Assembly (NCBI RefSeq): GCF_036084755.1
Contig: NZ_CP107968.1
Location: 3,441,501 to 3,505,500, forward strand
Direction: 5' to 3'
DNA: 64,000 nucleotides
Origin: Streptomyces sp. NBC_00370
GTDB taxonomy: Bacteria; Actinomycetota; Actinomycetes; Streptomycetales; Streptomycetaceae
The notes below the pieces were generated by a model that searched no databases, was not told where the DNA came from, and saw only the letters and a program-made list of their open reading frames with translations. Below are positions 1 through 8,204 of this stretch, one piece after another. A program made the position numbers and the translations under genes. Every line of letters begins with the position of its first letter. Position 1 is the stretch's first letter.

Positions 1-663
1 ATCGGCGCCCGTGGCCGGCCGCGGCTCGTCGTCCTCGTCCGACCCGGACAGCGGCGGCGCGAACACCGTCGCGGGCAGCGGTACGGAACCCTCCTCCGAC
101 GCGGCGTTCGTGTCCGTACCGGCCCACGGCGTCGCACCGATCGGCGGTGCACCGCCGGAGCTGCCGGGCCCGTCCGACGCCGCAGCGCCCGAAGCGCCCG
201 CACCCGATCCAGCAGCACCCGATCCAGCCGCACCCGAAGCAGCCGCCGGTTCCGGCGAACCGGCCCTCTCCGGACGGTGATCCGGAATGCCCAGCTTGTC
301 CGCCGCGTCCTGGAGCCACTCCGGCGGCGTCAACAGGAACGACGTCTGATTCAGGTCGATCCGCTGCGGCGGCGCCGGCGCGGCAGGCTCGGGCCGCGTC
401 CCGTACTCCTCCTCGTACCGGCGGATCACCTCACCCACCGGCAGCGCGGGCCACAGCGTCGCCTCACCGCTGTCCCTTGCGATCACCAGCCGCTGCCGGC
501 CGCCGTCGGAGACCGGACCGCCCTCGCGGTCCTCCGCCCACACGACGAACCCCAGGTCGAACTCCCGGACCCGCACCTCGCGGTGCTGATAGCCGGGGAC
601 CTCACCGTTGACCCACTCTTCCGCGCGCTCCTGCGCCTGCGCGAAGGTCACCATCGCGCTCAT
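1..663 (-). CDS. Imm35/YrhB-like N-terminal domain protein (partial)
   Basis: The gene runs off the left edge of the window, so only the N-terminal 221 residues are seen. Residues ~1-90 form a compact domain (MVTFAQAQERAEEWVNGE, then FDLGFVVWAEDR and RLVIARDSGEATLWP) that I recognise as the YrhB/Imm35-type fold found in Streptomyces proteins associated with polymorphic toxin and immunity loci. Residues ~115-221 are a low-complexity Ala/Gly/Ser/Pro linker with GSGAAGSG-type repeats, probably leading to another domain outside the window. The ATG (661-663) overlaps the TGA of the upstream SUKH gene (660-662) in an ATGA arrangement, so the two are translationally coupled. The function is inferred; the missing C-terminus decides what the protein really is. 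Confidence 0.6.
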   Translation of the reverse strand, partial: MSAMVTFAQAQERAEEWVNGEVPGYQHREVRVREFDLGFVVWAEDREGGPVSDGGRQRLVIARDSGEATLWPALPVGEVIRRYEEEYGTRPEPAAPAPPQRIDLNQTSFLLTPPEWLQDAADKLGIPDHRPERAGSPEPAAASGAAGSGAAGSGAGASGAAASDGPGSSGGAPPIGATPWAGTDTNAASEEGSVPLPATVFAPPLSGSDEDDEPRPATGAD

Positions 664-1637
664 CCCTCCACCGGGACGGCCTGCGCGAAGCCGCCGTCCA
701 CCATCAGGTTCGCCACGGTCTCCAACTCCGGCGGATTGCCCGCCAGTCGCTGCAGAAAGACGTCGAAGTCGTCACCGCACGGCAGCAACAGCCGTTCCAC
801 GCGCTCCTGCACGCTCCAGCCGTCCTGGTCACGGGCGTCGTCGTACGCGCAGAACCACACCGAACCGATCCGCTCGCCCCGTACCTTGACCGCCAGGATG
901 CCGCCCTGGACGAAACCGACGCCCAGATGGTCCTTGGTCAGGTGGTCGCGCAGACACTTGTTCACGTACACCAGGTCGTTGACCGCGGCCTGGTCCCGCA
1001 CCGTGAAGAACGGCTGGTCCACCAGCAGCCCCAACTCCGGGTCCAGGGCGGCGCCCACCGGCGCGCAGCCGCCCGCCGCCTTCAGGAACGAGCGGTACGC
1101 ACCCGGCAGCCGGTAGCCGAGATCCTCCTCGACCCCCAGCAACTGCCGCTCCGTGACCGACACCTCGCCCTTCGGCAGCCCGAAGTGCACCGGCCTGGTC
1201 TCCTGCAACGGGCGCGTACCGCGCTTGCCGTGGTCCACCCGCGTCGTCGCGAGACCGCCGTGGTGCCGCAACAGCGCCTTCACCTCGACCGGGACCAGCA
1301 CCAGCCGCCGGGAAGCCGGCACATGGTGCCAGGTCCAGCCGTGCGGGGTGGCCACCGGCGGAATCGTGTCCCACAACTCGTGCCCCGCGGCGGCCAGCGC
1401 CGCGTTCGCCGACACGTAGTCCGTGAGCCGCAACTCGTCCACGCCGAACCCCTCGGGAGGCTCGGCGATCTCGGCGGCGGCACGCGCGTAAGGCACGAAA
1501 TCCGGAAAGCCGCGGTCGTCGACCCGTACCCCGTGCGGGTGACGGGAAGCCCGGACCGGATCCGGGAACTGCACGACCTGCCCGGCATAACCGGCGTTCG
1601 GTGGCGCGGCTTGCTGCCCGAGCCGACCTGTCGTCAT
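660..1637 (-). CDS. SMI1/KNR4 (SUKH) family protein
   Basis: A 325-residue protein. The start is the ATG at 1637, preceded by a G-rich AGGGGG about 8 nt upstream; the frame stays open further upstream but that part looks non-coding. The C-terminal half carries the SUKH signature: VTERQLLGVEEDLGYRLPGAY, then SFLKAAGGCAP, and later GSVWFCAYDD. SUKH proteins are typically immunity proteins that bind and neutralise nuclease or deaminase toxins, but many Streptomyces copies are stand-alone. The N-terminal ~140 residues are unassigned (WTWHHVPASRRLVLVPVEVK). It is coupled by a 4-nt overlap to the next gene and is divergent from the deaminase gene at 1876. A role in neutralising that deaminase is an inference from position. 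Confidence 0.75.
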   Translation of the reverse strand: MTTGRLGQQAAPPNAGYAGQVVQFPDPVRASRHPHGVRVDDRGFPDFVPYARAAAEIAEPPEGFGVDELRLTDYVSANAALAAAGHELWDTIPPVATPHGWTWHHVPASRRLVLVPVEVKALLRHHGGLATTRVDHGKRGTRPLQETRPVHFGLPKGEVSVTERQLLGVEEDLGYRLPGAYRSFLKAAGGCAPVGAALDPELGLLVDQPFFTVRDQAAVNDLVYVNKCLRDHLTKDHLGVGFVQGGILAVKVRGERIGSVWFCAYDDARDQDGWSVQERVERLLLPCGDDFDVFLQRLAGNPPELETVANLMVDGGFAQAVPVEG

Positions 1638-1875
1638 GGCGGTTGCCCCCTGCTGCTGCTGGCTGGTTACGCACAGCCTATGCGGTGGCGCAACACGCCA
1701 CAGAGAGGCTCCTTCCCGGTGACAAGCGGTTACTTCGGGGTGACCCAGCGCCGACGCCACGCCCTGATCCGCGACTCCGCTACCCGATCCGGCGTCAAAT
1801 TTGGCAGGCTGTCCCCGCGACACGGGGGCGTGACACCAGCGGCTACCCGCAGCTGGCACGGGAGGGACAAGCACG
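1638..1875. promoter_or_regulatory. Divergent intergenic region
   Basis: A 238-nt region between the minus-strand SUKH gene and the plus-strand deaminase gene that must hold both promoters. It is more AT-containing than its surroundings around 1790-1805 (GGCGTCAAATTTGGC). The short motif GGTGAC occurs at ~1720 and ~1738. A GGGAGGG ribosome-binding site lies at 1859-1865 for the deaminase ATG at 1876. I could not assign -35/-10 boxes with confidence. Confidence 0.35.
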
Positions 1876-2376
1876 ATGCACACCGCACCAACAGACGCAC
1901 AGGGCGACCCACGCCTCAGCTGGAGCAGCGTCGACCCACACCTTCCGCCACAGCTCCACCGGCGCCGCGACGGCATCCTGCCCGCGGTGGCGGCCGCCCT
2001 CTCCGTCCGCGGCGAGACCCTCACCTGCACCGCGGGCAAGGCCGATCAGCCACCCGTACTGCACGTCCTCGTACAGGACTTCCTCGACACCCTCACCAGC
2101 GGACAGCGGGAACGATTCACCGGGCGCTGCCCCGAAGCGATCCTGCTCTCCAGACATCTCACCGCCACCGACGAAGGGCGCTCCAAACGCGCCCGCAAGA
2201 AACCCCTCACCCACGGCGACGCCCGCCGCTCGCTCAAACACGCCAAACTCACGGCCCGCCGCATCCGCGAGGACGGCGACCCGCTGCACGGCAGCTACGC
2301 GCCGCCCTGCCGGTCCTGCATCGCCCTGCTCGACCACTTCGGCGTACGGCCCGTCGACCCCACCCAGAACGGCTGA
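1876..2376 (+). CDS. YwqJ-type nucleic acid/nucleotide deaminase, stand-alone
   Basis: A 166-residue protein with the zinc deaminase signature. C85-P-E87 (GRCPEAILLS) supplies the first zinc ligand and the catalytic glutamate, and P144-C145-x-x-C148 (YAPPCRSC) supplies the other two ligands. This matches the YwqJ-like branch of the cytidine-deaminase superfamily described in bacterial polymorphic toxins. Here the domain is alone: there is no signal peptide, no WXG/LXG secretion module and no repeat region. It is followed after 2 nt by a SUKH-3 gene and is divergent from another SUKH gene, the usual toxin-immunity company. The substrate is unknown. An intracellular housekeeping or defence role is as likely as a secreted toxin role. 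Confidence 0.8.
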   Translation: MHTAPTDAQGDPRLSWSSVDPHLPPQLHRRRDGILPAVAAALSVRGETLTCTAGKADQPPVLHVLVQDFLDTLTSGQRERFTGRCPEAILLSRHLTATDEGRSKRARKKPLTHGDARRSLKHAKLTARRIREDGDPLHGSYAPPCRSCIALLDHFGVRPVDPTQNG

Positions 2377-2378
2377 AC

Positions 2379-2879
2379 ATGCCCGACCCCACGTCCGCCC
2401 CCACCTCCACGCGCTTCCCCGCGCCCGTCGACGCCGCCCTGCGCGAAGCCGGCTGGCAGCCAGGACGGTGGGACATAAGGCAGGCCGAGGAATGGGCCGA
2501 CACCCTGCGCGCACACGTCACGCCCGCGGGCCACCTGCACACCGTCTTCCCCGCCGCCGTCGAGGCCTGGGCCGAATTCGGCGGTCTGGTCATCACGCCC
2601 GCGGGGCCCGGCCGGCAGATAGCACCCGCCACCGTCCGCATCGACCCGCTCGCCGGGATCCACCTCGCCCGGACCCTGTCCGACCTGGGCCGGTCGCTGG
2701 ACACCGAGATCACCCCGCTCGGCGAAGAAGGCGAAGGCCAGGCCGTACTCGCCATCGACGCCGTCGGCCGCGTCTACGCCATCGACCACACCGGCGACTG
2801 GTACCTCGGCGCGGACATCGACCTGGCACTGGCGACGCTGCTCACCGGCAGGGAACCGGCACGGCTGACGTCGGCCTGA
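2379..2879 (+). CDS. SUKH-3 domain protein
   Basis: A 166-residue protein beginning at the ATG at 2379, 2 nt after the deaminase stop, so the two form one transcript. It carries SUKH-3 family features: the AALREAGWQPGR opening, FPAAVEAWAEFGGL in the middle, then VYAIDHTGDWYLGADIDLAL near the end. SUKH-3 proteins are predicted immunity proteins of bacterial toxin systems. Its co-transcription with the deaminase makes it the best candidate partner. No membrane segment or signal peptide is visible. Confidence 0.75.
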   Translation: MPDPTSAPTSTRFPAPVDAALREAGWQPGRWDIRQAEEWADTLRAHVTPAGHLHTVFPAAVEAWAEFGGLVITPAGPGRQIAPATVRIDPLAGIHLARTLSDLGRSLDTEITPLGEEGEGQAVLAIDAVGRVYAIDHTGDWYLGADIDLALATLLTGREPARLTSA

Positions 2880-2918
2880 GCGGTACGGGCGTACGACACG
2901 ACGGCCGCGCACAGACCG

Positions 2919-2978
2919 ACGCCGGGCAGACCCATATCGGGCAGACCGACGCCGGGCAGACTGCCGCCGGGCAGACTG
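2919..2978. repeat. Four tandem 15-bp repeats
   Basis: Four imperfect copies of ACGCCGGGCAGACTG at 2919-2933, 2934-2948, 2949-2963 and 2964-2978. They sit in the gap between the convergent SUKH-3 and sensor kinase genes. The period is a multiple of three, but no credible gene covers it. It is probably a slippage-prone intergenic repeat. Confidence 0.7.
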
Positions 2979-3064
2979 CCGCAGGCCGGCGTACGGGCCG
3001 TCCTACCGCCCCGCGCGAAGGGACGCTCCGAAGGCCCCAGCCCCGAGAGACCGCCGCCGACCGG

Positions 3065-4402
3065 CTACGCCGACAGCCGGTGCGGCAGCACCGCCGACAC
3101 CCGGAACCCGCCCGCGTCCGTCTCCCCCGACACGAACACCCCGCCCAGCGCCATGACCCGCTCCCGCATCCCCACCAGACCGTTACCGCCGCTCGGCAGC
3201 CCCGCGTCCGCCACACCCGCGTCCGAAGGCCCGTTCTCCACCTGCATCGCGACCTCCTCACCCCGGTGCGCCAACCGCACCATCACCTTCGAGCCCGCCG
3301 CGTGCTTGTGCACATTCGTCAACGCCTCCTGCACCACCCGGTACGCCGTCTGCTCCACCACCGGCGCGTACTCCCGCGAATCCCCCTGCACCGACAGCTC
3401 CACCACCATCCCCGCGTCCCGCGACTGCCCCACCAGCGCCTCGATGTCCGCCATCCCAGGACCGTCCTCCGCCGCGGCAGCCGCCGCAGCCGCAGCCGCC
3501 ATCCCCACCGCCGCCAGCGGCACCACCACCTGCACAGGCGCCGAAGCGTCCGCCGCCTTACGCGCGGCCACCTGCTCCCCCGTACGCAGAACCCCCAGCA
3601 TCTCCCGCAGCTCCGTCAGCGCCTGCCGGCCCATGTCCCCCACCAGCGCCGCGTTCTTCACCGCCTTCGGCGGATCCTTCAACGCCACCGCCTGCAACGC
3701 CGCCGCGTGCACCACCATCAGACTCACCCGGTGCGCCACCACGTCATGCATCTCCCGGGCGATCCGCGTCCGCTCCTCCGTACGCGCCCACTCCGCCCGC
3801 TGCTCGGCCCGGTCGGCCAGCAGCGACAACTCCTGCTCCAGACTGTCCGCACGCTCCCGCAAGCTCTCCATCAGCCGCCGCCGCGCCCCCACATACAGCC
3901 CGAACAACACCGGCGGAGCCGTCAGCCCCACCGACATCAGCACCGCCACCGTCGGCACGTACCACTCGTACGAATCGAAGCTCGCCGTCGACACGTTCTG
4001 CCGCGTCCGCACGAACGTCACGATGAACGTCGCCACCAGCGACATCCCCGCCAGCGCACCCGTGATCCGGCGCGGCATCTCCGAAGCGGCGAGCGTGTAG
4101 AGCCCCACGATCCCCATCAGGAAGCCCATCTCGGCCGGCGTGACAGCGATCGACACCAGCACCACCGCGAACGGCCACGGCCGCCGCAACAACAGCGTCG
4201 CCCCCGCCAACAGCCCGAAGATCACCCCCACCGGCGCGGGCAACGCCGTACTCCCCGCGAACCGCACACCCTCCAGCGCGCACTCCAGAGCCGACACCAC
4301 GGCCAGCCCCACATCGAGCGCGACGCCGCGCCGCCTCTCCCACCACCAGTAGCCACGGGCGGTCGGGCCCCCGGCGTCCTGATGTGCCCCCGTTGTGGTC
4401 AT
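3065..4402 (-). CDS. Sensor histidine kinase, HisKA_3 (NarL-partner) family, orphan
   Basis: A 445-residue membrane kinase. Residues ~25-175 hold several hydrophobic helices (about five), followed by a coiled linker (~175-205). The dimerisation/phosphoacceptor box is EERTRIAREMHD with His219. The N box is around Asn363 (ALTNVHKHA) and the G box around 406-416 (GNGLVGMRERV). This is the HisKA_3/HATPase_c architecture whose partners are NarL/LuxR-type response regulators, but no regulator gene is adjacent, so it is an orphan here. A run of ten alanines (302-311) interrupts the linker between the two catalytic subdomains; this is likely a lineage-specific insertion. The stimulus is unknown. Confidence 0.85.
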   Translation of the reverse strand: MTTTGAHQDAGGPTARGYWWWERRRGVALDVGLAVVSALECALEGVRFAGSTALPAPVGVIFGLLAGATLLLRRPWPFAVVLVSIAVTPAEMGFLMGIVGLYTLAASEMPRRITGALAGMSLVATFIVTFVRTRQNVSTASFDSYEWYVPTVAVLMSVGLTAPPVLFGLYVGARRRLMESLRERADSLEQELSLLADRAEQRAEWARTEERTRIAREMHDVVAHRVSLMVVHAAALQAVALKDPPKAVKNAALVGDMGRQALTELREMLGVLRTGEQVAARKAADASAPVQVVVPLAAVGMAAAAAAAAAAEDGPGMADIEALVGQSRDAGMVVELSVQGDSREYAPVVEQTAYRVVQEALTNVHKHAAGSKVMVRLAHRGEEVAMQVENGPSDAGVADAGLPSGGNGLVGMRERVMALGGVFVSGETDAGGFRVSAVLPHRLSA

Positions 4403-4560
4403 GTCTCCCAGACTAAGGGCGCACGCGAGTCATTTTCCGGCGACCGTGACAGCACGTAACGCACTCCGGGACGCAAAAGATTGCTGCAGAGTCCACTCAA
4501 ACAGGCGAATCGACCGCACATTCGAGCTGGACGCCCCCATTCCGGCCGATGATCCCCGAC
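4403..4560. promoter_or_regulatory. Divergent intergenic region
   Basis: A 158-nt region between the kinase start and the HTH-LAGLIDADG gene. It is locally less GC-rich (AAAAGATTGCTGCAGAG at ~4474). It must hold both promoters, but I see no confident boxes or palindromes. Confidence 0.3.
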
Positions 4561-5430
4561 ATGACGGAAATCACCAGCAAATACGCCGACTTCGAAGGCC
4601 TGCGCGCCCGAGCCGTCGCCCTGCGCCGACAAGGCCTCAGCCGCCGGCAAATCCGCGACACGCTGTTCGTCGACAACAACGACATCCTCAACCGCCTCCT
4701 CGAAGGCGAACCCCCACCGGAGTGGACCAGACGCCCCCGGGCCAAGGACGACCTCCGCGCCCAGGCACGGGAGCTACGCCTCCAGGGCCTGACCTACGAC
4801 CAGATACAGCTGGAGCTGGGCTGCTCGAAAGGCTCCATCTCCCGCTGGGTACGCGACCTCCCGAAACCGCCGAAGCGCACGAGGGAGGAAGCGTCGGCGA
4901 TTGCCAGGCGGGGGTGGGAGCGGACGCTGGAACGACGGGAGGAGGAGCGCCAGGAGACGAAGCGGCTGGCGGCCGAGGAGGTGGGGGCGCTGTCGGACCG
5001 CGAGCTGTTCTTGATCGGGGTGGGGCTGTACTGGGCCGAGGGAGCCAAGTCCAAACCCCATCGCCGCCAGGAGCGCATCACCTTCATCAACAGCGACCGC
5101 CACATGATCGAGATCTTTCTCGGCTGGCTCGACCTGTTGGAGGTGCCCAGAGACTCCCTGCGATTCCATGTCCACATCCACGAGACGGCCGATGTTCCGA
5201 CCTCCGAGCGGTTCTGGGCCGAGGTGGTGGGCATCGACGTGACCCGGTTCGGCAAGACCACGATCAAGAGGCACAACCCGAAGACCAATCGCAAGAACAT
5301 GGGCGAGGGCTACAACGGCTGCCTCAGCGTCAGGGTGCTGAGGAGCGCTGACTTGTATCGTCGCGTGGAGGGCTGGTGGTACGGCATAGTAGGAGCTGCA
5401 CTTTCGCGGAAACCGGCGAAACGGGCATAG
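4561..5430 (+). CDS. Double HTH protein with LAGLIDADG-like C-terminal domain
   Basis: A 289-residue protein (293 if the in-frame ATG at 4549 is used; neither start has a clear ribosome-binding site). Residues ~13-48 and ~63-98 each look like a resolvase/MerR-type helix-turn-helix (LRRQGLSRRQIRDTL and LRLQGLTYDQIQLELGCSK), so it should bind DNA. Residues ~105-145 form a charged helix. From ~148, LIGVGLYWAEGAKSK followed by ITFINSDRHMIEIFLGWL resembles the LAGLIDADG homing-endonuclease fold, where the second position of the motif is acidic (Glu160 here). It ends 11 nt before tRNA-Gln. I know similar proteins as uncharacterised in Streptomyces. Whether it cleaves DNA, regulates the tRNA locus or is a domesticated mobile gene is unknown. 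Confidence 0.6.
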   Translation: MTEITSKYADFEGLRARAVALRRQGLSRRQIRDTLFVDNNDILNRLLEGEPPPEWTRRPRAKDDLRAQARELRLQGLTYDQIQLELGCSKGSISRWVRDLPKPPKRTREEASAIARRGWERTLERREEERQETKRLAAEEVGALSDRELFLIGVGLYWAEGAKSKPHRRQERITFINSDRHMIEIFLGWLDLLEVPRDSLRFHVHIHETADVPTSERFWAEVVGIDVTRFGKTTIKRHNPKTNRKNMGEGYNGCLSVRVLRSADLYRRVEGWWYGIVGAALSRKPAKRA

Positions 5431-5441
5431 GCGACACACCA

Positions 5442-5512
5442 TCCCGGGTCGTCTAAAGGCAGGACAAATGGTTTTGGTCCATTGAATGAGGGTTCGATTC
5501 CTTCCCCGGGAG
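5442..5512 (+). tRNA. tRNA-Gln (anticodon TTG)
   Basis: A full cloverleaf can be drawn. Acceptor TCCCGGG (5442-5448) pairs with CCCGGGA (5505-5511), followed by discriminator G5512. The anticodon stem AATGG/CCATT encloses the loop TTTTGGT, giving anticodon TTG for CAA codons. The T arm is GAGGG-TTCGATT-CCTTC. CCA is not encoded. CAA is rare in this GC-rich genome. A strong hairpin follows immediately. Confidence 0.93.
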
Positions 5513-5522
5513 CAGCTTGATG

Positions 5523-5551
5523 CGGGCCCCGACCTCTCCGGTCGGGGCCCG
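5523..5551 (+). terminator. Terminator hairpin after tRNA-Gln
   Basis: CGGGCCCCGACC (5523-5534) pairs perfectly with GGTCGGGGCCCG (5540-5551) around a 5-nt loop. It is a 12-bp GC-rich stem without a long T tract, typical of Streptomyces terminators. It separates the tRNA from glmU. Confidence 0.8.
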
Positions 5552-5622
5552 GCCTCGTTCCCGGTCCGAAACACCCCGGTATTCTTCGGTTGTCCATCAC
5601 CCGTAAGCCGAAGGGCCCATCC

Positions 5623-7071
5623 GTGAGCGCCAACCGCCCGGCAGCCGTCGTCGTCCTCGCAGCGGGTGCCGGTACCCGTATGAAGTCGCGGACTCCCAAG
5701 GTTCTGCATGAGATCTGCGGGCGCTCGCTCGTCGGACATGTCGTTTCCGCCGCCCGTGAGCTCGATCCCGAGCAGCTTGTCGTGGTCGTCGGCCATGCCC
5801 GTGACGAGGTCGAGGGGCATCTCGCCGATCGTTACGACGGGGTGCGTACCGCGTTCCAGGCCGAGCAGAACGGCACCGGGCATGCCGTCCGTACCGCGCT
5901 GCGGGAGCTGGGAGGTACGCCCGGTGGCACCGTCGTCGTCGTCTGCGGCGACACCCCGCTGCTGTCCGGCGAGACGCTCGCCGCGCTCGTGGGCGTGCAC
6001 GACGCCGACGGGAACGCGGCGACGGTCCTGTCCGCCGAGGTGCCGGACGCGACGGGGTACGGGCGGATCGTCCGGGACGCGGTGAGTGGCGCGGTGACCG
6101 GCATCGTCGAGCACAAGGACGCGGACGAGGCGCAGCGCGCGGTGCGGGAGATCAATTCGGGGGTGTTCGCGTTCGACGGGCAGTTGCTGGCGGACGCGCT
6201 GGGGAAGGTGCGGACGGACAACAGTCAGGGTGAGGAGTATCTGACGGATGTCCTGGCGATCCTGCGGGAGTCGGGGCACCGGGTGGGTGCTTCGGTGGCT
6301 GCGGATCATCGGGAGATCGTCGGGATCAACAACCGTGTGCAGCTGGCTGAGGCGCGCCGCCTGCTGAACGCGCGGTTGTTGGAGCGGGCGATGCTGGCGG
6401 GTGTGACGGTGGTGGATCCGGCGTCGGTGCTGGTGGATGTGTCGGTGACGTTCGAGCAGGACACGGTGGTGCATCCGGGGACGCAGCTGCTGGGGTCGAC
6501 GCATCTGGCGGAGGGGTGCGAGGTGGGGCCGAACTCGCGGTTGAAGGACACGTCGGTGGGGGCGGGTGCCCGGGTGGACAACACGGTCGCGGACGGTGCG
6601 GAGGTCGGCGCCGAGGCGTCGGTGGGGCCGTTCGCGTATCTGCGGCCGGGGACGCGGCTGGGGGTGCGGTCGAAGGCAGGCACGTATGTGGAGATGAAGA
6701 ACGCGACGATCGGCGAGGGGACGAAGGTGCCGCATCTGTCGTACGTGGGGGACGCGACGATCGGCGAGGGGACGAACATCGGCGCCGCGAGCGTTTTCGT
6801 GAACTACGACGGCGTGAACAAGCACCACACGACCATCGGTTCTCATTGCCGTACGGGTTCGGACAATATGTTTGTGGCGCCTGTCACGGTCGGGGACGGT
6901 GTCTACACCGCCGCCGGCTCGGTCATCACGAAGGACGTGCCGCACGGCGCGTTGGCCGTGGCCCGGGGCCAGCAGCGGAATATCGAGGGTTGGGTGGCCA
7001 GGAAGCGGCCGGGAAGTGCCGCCGCGCAGGCCGCCGAGGTGGCGCTCGGAGGCGCCGACGAGGAGAGCTGA
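5623..7071 (+). CDS. glmU: Bifunctional UDP-GlcNAc pyrophosphorylase / GlcN-1-P acetyltransferase
   Basis: GlmU makes UDP-GlcNAc for peptidoglycan from GlcN-1-P in two cytosolic steps. I chose the GTG at 5623 because GAAGGG lies 7 nt upstream and it yields 482 residues, the usual actinobacterial length. The uridylyltransferase domain begins with VVLAAGAGTRMKSRTPKVLH (residues ~9-28). From ~250 the left-handed beta-helix acetyltransferase domain shows hexapeptide repeats (AGTYVEMKNATIGEGTKV, NYDGVNKHHTTIGSHCRTG). It is followed by prs after 121 nt, the conserved actinobacterial glmU-prs-rplY-pth order. Confidence 0.96.
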   Translation: MSANRPAAVVVLAAGAGTRMKSRTPKVLHEICGRSLVGHVVSAARELDPEQLVVVVGHARDEVEGHLADRYDGVRTAFQAEQNGTGHAVRTALRELGGTPGGTVVVVCGDTPLLSGETLAALVGVHDADGNAATVLSAEVPDATGYGRIVRDAVSGAVTGIVEHKDADEAQRAVREINSGVFAFDGQLLADALGKVRTDNSQGEEYLTDVLAILRESGHRVGASVAADHREIVGINNRVQLAEARRLLNARLLERAMLAGVTVVDPASVLVDVSVTFEQDTVVHPGTQLLGSTHLAEGCEVGPNSRLKDTSVGAGARVDNTVADGAEVGAEASVGPFAYLRPGTRLGVRSKAGTYVEMKNATIGEGTKVPHLSYVGDATIGEGTNIGAASVFVNYDGVNKHHTTIGSHCRTGSDNMFVAPVTVGDGVYTAAGSVITKDVPHGALAVARGQQRNIEGWVARKRPGSAAAQAAEVALGGADEES

Positions 7072-7192
7072 CCGGAAACAGGTGCGTCGTTCTCGGCGTA
7101 CCGTGATATCTGCACGATTCAGCCGGCTCGCACGCAACCGCGCAGGTGTGTGCGGGTGGAGCGGCATTCAACACGTCTGAGGAGACTGTGCT

Positions 7193-8170
7193 GTGACCGG
7201 GATCAAGACGACCGGCGAGAAGAAGTTGATGTTCTTCTCCGGCCGCGCCCACCCCGAGCTGGCGGAGGAGGTCGCCCAAAGACTGGGTGTCGGGATTGTG
7301 CCGACGAAGGCGTTCGATTTCGCCAACGGTGAGATCTATGTGCGGTATCAGGAGTCGGCGCGTGGCGCGGATTGTTTTCTGATCCAGAGCCATACCGCTC
7401 CGATCAACAAGTGGGTCATGGAGCAGTTGATCATGATCGACGCGTTGAAGCGGGCGTCGGCCAGGAGCATCACGGTGATCGTCCCGTTCTACGGGTACGC
7501 CCGTCAGGACAAGAAGCACCGTGGCAGGGAGCCGATTTCGGCCCGGCTGGTGGCGGATCTGATGAAGACGGCGGGTGCGGACCGGATCCTCACGGTCGAT
7601 CTGCATACGGATCAGATCCAGGGCTTCTTCGACGGTCCCGTGGATCATCTGTTCGCGCTGCCGGTGCTGGCGGACTACGTGGCGGGCAAGGTGGACCGGG
7701 CCAAGCTGACGGTGGTCTCGCCGGACGCGGGCCGGGTCAGGGTCGCGGACCGCTGGTGCGACCGGCTGGGCGCGCCGCTGGCGATCGTGCACAAGCGGCG
7801 TGACAAGGACGTCGCGAACCAGGTGACGGTCCATGAGGTGGTCGGCAATGTCGAGGGCCGGGTGTGTGTCCTGGTGGACGACATGATCGACACGGGTGGG
7901 ACGATCTGTGCCGCCGCCGACGCGCTGTTCGCGCACGGCGCGGAGGACGTGATCGTGACGGCGACGCACGGTGTGCTGTCGGGTCCTGCCGCCGACCGGC
8001 TGAAGAACTCGAAGGTGAGTGAGTTCGTCTTCACCAACACCCTGCCGGATCCGGGGAATCTGGATCTGGACAAGATCACGGTGCTGTCGATCGCGCCGAC
8101 GATCGGCCGTGCGGTGCGTGAGGTGTTCGAGGACGGCTCGGTGACCAGCCTCTTCGAGGAGCAGGCGTAG
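7193..8170 (+). CDS. prs: Ribose-phosphate pyrophosphokinase (PRPP synthetase)
   Basis: A 325-residue enzyme making PRPP from ribose-5-phosphate and ATP for nucleotide, His and Trp synthesis. The GTG start at 7193 has GAGGAG 8-13 nt upstream. Recognisable elements are FSGRAHPELAEEVAQRLG near the N-terminus, the nucleotide loop FYGYARQDKKHRGREPISA, the Mg-binding ADRILTVDLHTDQIQGFF, and the PRPP loop VCVLVDDMIDTGGT at ~225. It lies in the glmU-prs-rplY-pth cluster. Streptomyces usually have a second PRPP synthetase elsewhere, so this could be prs1 or prs2. Confidence 0.95.
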   Translation: MTGIKTTGEKKLMFFSGRAHPELAEEVAQRLGVGIVPTKAFDFANGEIYVRYQESARGADCFLIQSHTAPINKWVMEQLIMIDALKRASARSITVIVPFYGYARQDKKHRGREPISARLVADLMKTAGADRILTVDLHTDQIQGFFDGPVDHLFALPVLADYVAGKVDRAKLTVVSPDAGRVRVADRWCDRLGAPLAIVHKRRDKDVANQVTVHEVVGNVEGRVCVLVDDMIDTGGTICAAADALFAHGAEDVIVTATHGVLSGPAADRLKNSKVSEFVFTNTLPDPGNLDLDKITVLSIAPTIGRAVREVFEDGSVTSLFEEQA

Positions 8171-8204
8171 CGAAGATCGATTTCTGGGCGGCCTCCCGGC
8201 CGGG

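Noticed and set aside
927..4459. Long open frames on the plus strand through the SUKH, deaminase, SUKH-3 and kinase genes
   Set aside because: Arg/Pro/His-rich translations opposite or out of frame with recognised genes; they are shadows of GC codon bias.
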